Shown here in pieces: positions 60,305-64,000 of a DNA stretch of 64,000 nucleotides. The DNA lies in the NCBI RefSeq assembly GCF_003205615.1, contig NZ_PYBV01000019.1:87783-151782 (forward strand), read 5' to 3'. The position numbers and the translations under genes are program-made. The first letter of the stretch is position 1. Every line of letters starts with the position of its first letter. The notes beneath the pieces are model-generated. The model was not told the DNA's origin and searched no databases. It worked only from the letters and a program-made list of their open reading frames with translations. This stretch comes from Micromonospora arborensis. Lineage in GTDB: Bacteria > Actinomycetota > Actinomycetes > Mycobacteriales > Micromonosporaceae.

Positions 60305-61852
60305 CTAGTGTTGGTGCGGTCGGTTGCGGACGAGCGCGAGCACGAGCACGGCGGTGACGAGGAAGACGATGCCGTTGACTCGCAACCCGGCCTGCACCCC
60401 GGAGGTCAAAGCTTCCGCGAGCGCCGCCCGTACCGAATCGGGCAGCGGTTGGTCGCCGGTGGCACCGGTGGCCGCCGCCGCCTGCACGACGGCCCGGGTG
60501 GGTTCGTCGACGTGGTGGGCGACGAGCCGGTCGGGCAGGTCGGCCAGCATCGTGGTGGTGAGCAGCGTGCCCAGCAGGGACGAGCCGACCACCGAGCCGA
60601 CCTGGCGGGCGGCGTTGACCGCGCCCGAGGCCATGCCCGCCTGGGCGGGCGCGACGCTGGCCAGCGCCGCGGCGGTCGCCGGCGCCACCACCAGGCCGCC
60701 GGCGGCACCGAACAGGGCGAACAGCGCCCAACGGTGACCGAATGACGCGGTCGGCCCCTGGGCCGCCAGCGCGAAGCTGGCCACCGCACCGAGGACCAGG
60801 CCGAGGGTGAGCGGCGTCTTGAAGCCGGTACGACGAATCACGCGCCCGGCACCGAAGGCGACGACCACGTAGGTGCCGAAGAGCACCAGCATCCGCCAGC
60901 CGGTGTCCAGCGGACTGAGGGCCTGGGCACGCTCGTGGAAGAGGACGAGCAGGATCGACACGCCGGTGAAGCCGAACAGCGACACCGCAGCGACGACCAT
61001 GACGGCGCTGAACGACGCGGACCGGAACAGCCGTACGTCGAGCATCGGCGCGCTGGCCCGCAGCTCGACCAGCACGAATCCGACCAGTGCGACGACCGCG
61101 ACGATCCAGGCCGCCGTCACCACCGGGCTGGTGTAGCCGTCCTTGCCGCCCTGGATCATCGCGTAGACGGCGGCGGCAATGGCGACGGTGCCGAGCAACA
61201 GGCCGGGCACGTCGAGTCGGGCGGCACTCGGCCGCGATTCGGCCACCCCGATGGCGGCGACGACGAGGGTGATCACGCCGAGCACGATCGTCGACAGGTA
61301 GACGCTGTGCCACGGGTAGTGCCGCAGCAGCGTGCCGGCGATGAGCGGACCGATCGCGAGCCCGATGCCGGAGGCCGCCGACCAGGCGGTGATGACCTCG
61401 GTCCGTCGGTGCGGGTCGGTGAAGGTCGCACCGAGGATCGCGAGGCTGTTCGGCAGGATCAGGGCCCCGCCGAGGCCCGCCACCAACTGCCCGACGATGA
61501 CCCAGGCCACGGTCGGGGCACCGGCCACGACGGCGGCGCCAACGATCATCGCGATGACGCCGGCACCGAACATGCGCCTGCGTCCGTAGCGGTTGCCCAG
61601 GGTGGCGGCGGACAGCACCACGCTGGCCACCATCAGGGTGTAGGCGCTGGGGAGCCAGACCAGGGTGGTCGGGTCGACCTTCAGATCCTGCTGGATCGTG
61701 GTCAGGGCGGAGACCGTCGCGGTGATCTGCAGGAACGTGATCATCGCGCCCAGGCACATGGCGATCAGGGTCACCGTGCGAGATCCGCGGACGGATGAGC
61801 GGGCGGTGCTGGCCGACTCGGGTGCGGGCGGGGCTGCGGTGCTGGTGGTCAC
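60305..61852 (-). CDS. DHA2-type MFS drug efflux pump (14 helices)
   Basis: The 515-residue protein has about 14 hydrophobic segments and MFS antiporter motifs: the loop 2-3 motif GNRYGRRRMFGAG (motif A) and the helix-5 motif C-like GIGLAIGPLIAG. N- and C-termini are short. This is the EmrB/QacA-like DHA2 group that exports drugs by proton exchange. GTG 61852 is preferred because GAGGA lies 7 bases before it; an ATG at 61870 has no site. It is divergent from an HxlR regulator across an inverted repeat. Confidence 0.88.
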   Translation of the reverse strand: MTTSTAAPPAPESASTARSSVRGSRTVTLIAMCLGAMITFLQITATVSALTTIQQDLKVDPTTLVWLPSAYTLMVASVVLSAATLGNRYGRRRMFGAGVIAMIVGAAVVAGAPTVAWVIVGQLVAGLGGALILPNSLAILGATFTDPHRRTEVITAWSAASGIGLAIGPLIAGTLLRHYPWHSVYLSTIVLGVITLVVAAIGVAESRPSAARLDVPGLLLGTVAIAAAVYAMIQGGKDGYTSPVVTAAWIVAVVALVGFVLVELRASAPMLDVRLFRSASFSAVMVVAAVSLFGFTGVSILLVLFHERAQALSPLDTGWRMLVLFGTYVVVAFGAGRVIRRTGFKTPLTLGLVLGAVASFALAAQGPTASFGHRWALFALFGAAGGLVVAPATAAALASVAPAQAGMASGAVNAARQVGSVVGSSLLGTLLTTTMLADLPDRLVAHHVDEPTRAVVQAAAATGATGDQPLPDSVRAALAEALTSGVQAGLRVNGIVFLVTAVLVLALVRNRPHQH

Positions 61853-61897
61853 TGAGCGTCCTCGGGGCATAGTCGGGCTGAGCCGGGGCTGACTTGC

Positions 61898-61923
61898 GTT
61901 TGCTGAAGTCAGCAGCGTCCCAG
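61898..61923. promoter_or_regulatory. Inverted repeat between efflux pump and HxlR gene
   Basis: GCTGACTT (61898-61905) and AAGTCAGC (61916-61923) form perfect 8-bp arms around 10 bases, in the 117-base divergent promoter. HxlR dimers bind inverted repeats of this size, so it is a likely operator for the regulator at 61970. Confidence 0.65.
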
Positions 61924-61969
61924 TGAAGCACCTGACTAGCCTCGACGCAAGCCAGGTACGCTTGACCGC

Positions 61970-62449
61970 ATGGAGGACCTACGGGAAGACCGCGACTCCT
62001 GGTCGAATGCGAACTGCTCGGTGGCCCGGGCGATGGACATCGTGGGCAGCAGGTCGACAGTCCTGATCATGCGCGAGGCACTGCTCGGCACGCGACGCTT
62101 CGACGACTTCGTCCGCCGGGTCGGCGTCGGCGAGCCCGCCATGGCCGCCCGGCTCAAGGAGATGGTCGCCGCCAACCTGCTCGAACGGATCCCCTACCGG
62201 GAGCCGGGGCAACGCACCCGCCACGAGTACCAGCTCACGCGCAAGGGCCGCGAACTGCTGCCGGTCATCACCGCGCTGCGCAACTGGGGCGACACCTGGG
62301 CCGCCGACGACGCCGGCCCGCCCGTCATCGCCAGCCACCACGACTGCGGCCAGCCGGTCCACGCGGTGCTCCGCTGCGCGGCCGGCCACGAGATAACGGA
62401 CGGCGAGATCGACATCAGCGCCGGGCCGGGCCGGATCCGGCGCGACTGA
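61970..62449 (+). CDS. HxlR-family transcriptional regulator
   Basis: The 159-residue winged-helix protein starts with the HxlR Cys pattern (ANCSVARAMDIVGSRSTVLI). It has the wing region RFDDFVRRVGVGEPAMAARL and LERIPYREPGQRTRHEYQLT, all standard. A C-terminal extension has Cys/His residues (HHDCGQPVHAVLRCAAGH), suggesting a metal or redox site. It is divergent from the DHA2 pump and likely regulates it. Confidence 0.9.
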   Translation: MEDLREDRDSWSNANCSVARAMDIVGSRSTVLIMREALLGTRRFDDFVRRVGVGEPAMAARLKEMVAANLLERIPYREPGQRTRHEYQLTRKGRELLPVITALRNWGDTWAADDAGPPVIASHHDCGQPVHAVLRCAAGHEITDGEIDISAGPGRIRRD

Positions 62450-62578
62450 CGCGGCCTCAAGCCTTCGCCGGCGAGCCCGGCCTGGATGCCACACCGGCAG
62501 GATCATTGCCGCCAGCTGCCCGAGGCTGTTCGGTCCGCCCTCCTGCCGGGCAGGGGGCTCGGCCGGGCCGCCGACTGC
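62450..62578. other. Intergenic region without a gene
   Basis: GC-rich non-coding sequence between the HxlR stop and the repeat tract. Nothing else is visible. Confidence 0.4.
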
Positions 62579-62760
62579 GCTTGGACCTGGACCTGGACCT
62601 CGGCCTGGGCCTGGACCTGGACCTCGGCCTGGGCCTGGGCCTGGGCCTGGGCCTGGGCCTGAACCTGCTACCGGGCCTGGGCCTGGGCCTGCTACCGGGC
62701 CTGGGCCTGGGCCTGCTACCGGGCCTGCTTCTGGGCCTGAACCTGCTTCTTGGCCTGGGC
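62579..62760. repeat. Degenerate hexanucleotide (GGCCTG/GACCTG) tandem tract
   Basis: About 180 bases consist of CTGGGC, CTGGAC, CTACCG and CTGCTA hexamers in near-perfect phase. Open frames across it would encode Leu/Gly or Gly/Pro dipeptide runs and are not genes. It lies 35 bases before the HNH gene and could vary in length by slippage. Confidence 0.85.
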
Positions 62761-62794
62761 CGAAAGTGTCGTACATCTGTTCTATTCTCTGGTG

Positions 62795-64000
62795 GTGATC
62801 GATGCGTTGGAGCAGGCCGAAGCCGCAGTGGCGGCCTGCTTCGACGCGTCCGCCTGGGCCGCTTCCGAGCCTGATCTCGTCGCGGCGTTGGATGCCACGC
62901 ACCGCCTTGAGCAACGCCTGGCGGCGGTCAAGCTGACCCTCGTCCGGGAGTTGGACGGTCGAGGCACCGCCACCGCGCAGGGCGCGTCCTGCACAGCCGT
63001 CTGGCTGCGCGACCGGCTACGCCTCGGCGTCGGCGCGGCCCGCCGACTCGTCGCGCTCGCCGCGACACTCGACACCAGCCCGACCGAGGTGCGCGACGCC
63101 CTGGCCGGCGGATTGGTCGACATCGAGCAGGTCCGAGTCATCGCCGAGACGGTCGAGACCGTCCACACCACCGCCGGGCCGGCGGCCGCCGACAAGGCCG
63201 TCGGGGTCCTCGTCGACTGGGCGGCACAATTCGACGCCACACTGTTGCGCAAGCTCGGCACCCGGATCCTCGACCACGTCGCCCCCGAGATCGCCGACGC
63301 GGCCACCGAGGCAGCACTGCGGGCGCAGGATGCCCGGGCCGCCCGCGACCGGCACCTCACCATCAGCGAACAGCCCGGCGGCCGACTACGCCTCACCGGC
63401 ATCCTCGACACCGAGGCCGCCGCCCTGCTGCGCGCCACCATCGACCCACTCACCGCACCCACCGGGCCCGACGACACCCGCACCCCCGGGCAACGCCGAC
63501 ACGACGCGCTCGCCGACGTCTGCCGGCTCGCCCTGAGCGGCGGCGACCTCCCCGAAAGCGGTGGCGACCGTCCTCAACTCGTCGTCACCACCACCTACGA
63601 CGTCCTGCGCCAACAGCTCACCACCGGCACCCTCGACACCGGCGGGCAGCTCAGCGCCGACGCGGTGCGCCGCCTCGCCTGCGACGCCGCCATCCTCCCC
63701 GCCATCCTCGGCGGCAACGGCCAACCACTCGACGTCGGCCGACAACGCCGCCTCATCACCGGCCCACTCCGCCGCGCCCTCGTCCTGCGCGACCGCGGCT
63801 GCGCCTTCCCCGGCTGCGACCGACCACCCCGCTGGTGCGACGCCCACCACATCCACCACTGGGCCAACGGCGGCCCGACCAACCTCGACAACGCCGTCCT
63901 ACTCTGCGGCCACCACCACCGACACCTCCACCACAGCGACTGGACCGTCCACCTCGCCAACGACGGCCACCCCGAATTCATCCCACCCGCCTGGCTCGAC
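62795..64000 (+). CDS. DUF222/13E12-type HNH endonuclease, 3'-truncated by window end
   Basis: From GTG 62795 an open frame of 402 codons runs to the window edge. The first ~270 residues are the helical DUF222 domain (EQRLAAVKLTLVRELDGRG, VWLRDRLRLGVGAARRLV). An HNH nuclease follows with CAFPGCDRPPRWCDAHHIHH, W-NGGPTNLDNAVLLCGHHH and HH...W, i.e. the CxxC...H...N...HH zinc/nuclease set. TATTCT at 62783-62788 lies 7 bases before GTG with no ribosome site, so a leaderless transcript is likely. These proteins are repeated many times in actinobacterial genomes; nicking of DNA is inferred from the HNH motif. Confidence 0.88.
   Translation, partial: MIDALEQAEAAVAACFDASAWAASEPDLVAALDATHRLEQRLAAVKLTLVRELDGRGTATAQGASCTAVWLRDRLRLGVGAARRLVALAATLDTSPTEVRDALAGGLVDIEQVRVIAETVETVHTTAGPAAADKAVGVLVDWAAQFDATLLRKLGTRILDHVAPEIADAATEAALRAQDARAARDRHLTISEQPGGRLRLTGILDTEAAALLRATIDPLTAPTGPDDTRTPGQRRHDALADVCRLALSGGDLPESGGDRPQLVVTTTYDVLRQQLTTGTLDTGGQLSADAVRRLACDAAILPAILGGNGQPLDVGRQRRLITGPLRRALVLRDRGCAFPGCDRPPRWCDAHHIHHWANGGPTNLDNAVLLCGHHHRHLHHSDWTVHLANDGHPEFIPPAWLD

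Noticed and set aside
61979..62914. 311-codon leftward frame with Gly-Pro repeats
   Set aside because: It is the antisense of the HxlR gene joined through the hexanucleotide tract. Composition is low-complexity and there is no start signal.
1..64000. tRNA, rRNA, riboswitch, prophage or replication origin
   Set aside because: No cloverleaf with CCA end, rRNA segment, known riboswitch core, integrase, att repeats or DnaA-box cluster was recognised by eye. A covariance-model scan was not possible.

Overview
The window is chromosomal DNA of a high-GC actinomycete. The base composition, frequent GTG starts, chains of 4-bp ATGA/GTGA gene overlaps, IdeR-type iron boxes, SigF-like and ECF sigma factors and a 13E12/DUF222 HNH protein all fit this. 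The gene types fit Micromonosporaceae (Micromonospora or a close relative), but this is inference, because no rRNA or marker gene is present.

Layout. 1-4.0 kb: a hypothetical protein, an ECF sigma factor with a membrane partner, an AbiE-like locus whose toxin gene is broken by two +1 shifts, and an IS3 orfA scrap. 4.1-22.6 kb: a compact NRPS/PKS cluster. A nine-gene leftward operon (19143 to 4094) encodes a free C domain, a free PCP, PCP-C-A-PCP, a P450, KS-AT-ACP-TE, an MFS pump, a second P450, a thioesterase-like protein with Cys as nucleophile, and a free-standing Thr-type A-PCP. A divergent pair (P450 and an ordinary Ser type II thioesterase) and an aldo/keto reductase follow. Two upstream PCPs lack a cis A domain while an A-PCP didomain sits beside a Cys alpha/beta-hydrolase. 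This suggests trans loading and aminoacyl shuttling, as in SyrB1/SyrC or CmaA/CmaE. 22.6-37.4 kb: gene debris, several secreted proteins (Tat PHP-domain protein, CARDB/SdrD-like protein, beta-helix protein, DNRLRE/Ig-like protein), a SigE-family sigma/anti-sigma pair with a lipoprotein related to the sensor domain, a YbaB/EspC-like locus, and a PP2C phosphatase beside a STAS protein.

37.5-45.9 kb: an NRPS-independent siderophore cluster (ATP-grasp ligase, two IucA/IucC synthetases, type III PLP decarboxylase, MFS, siderophore-interacting reductase, GNAT) with two iron boxes. The enzyme set matches the vibrioferrin pvsABCDE set. 46.0-51.9 kb: a very unusual fusion of an ECF sigma factor, zinc-finger segment, membrane helix and GH128-like glycosidase, then a SigF/SigB-type sigma factor, DUF2855 and a second PP2C phosphatase. 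52.0-57.0 kb: a leftward operon of two GT4 glycosyltransferases, an alpha/alpha-barrel protein, a GH130-like protein and a 57-residue protein. 57.4-62.5 kb: LtrA, an oxidoreductase and TetR gene sharing a duplicated operator, and a DHA2 efflux pump divergent from an HxlR regulator. The window ends in a truncated DUF222/HNH gene preceded by a hexanucleotide repeat tract.

All product and substrate statements are predictions from motifs read by eye; no database search was run.
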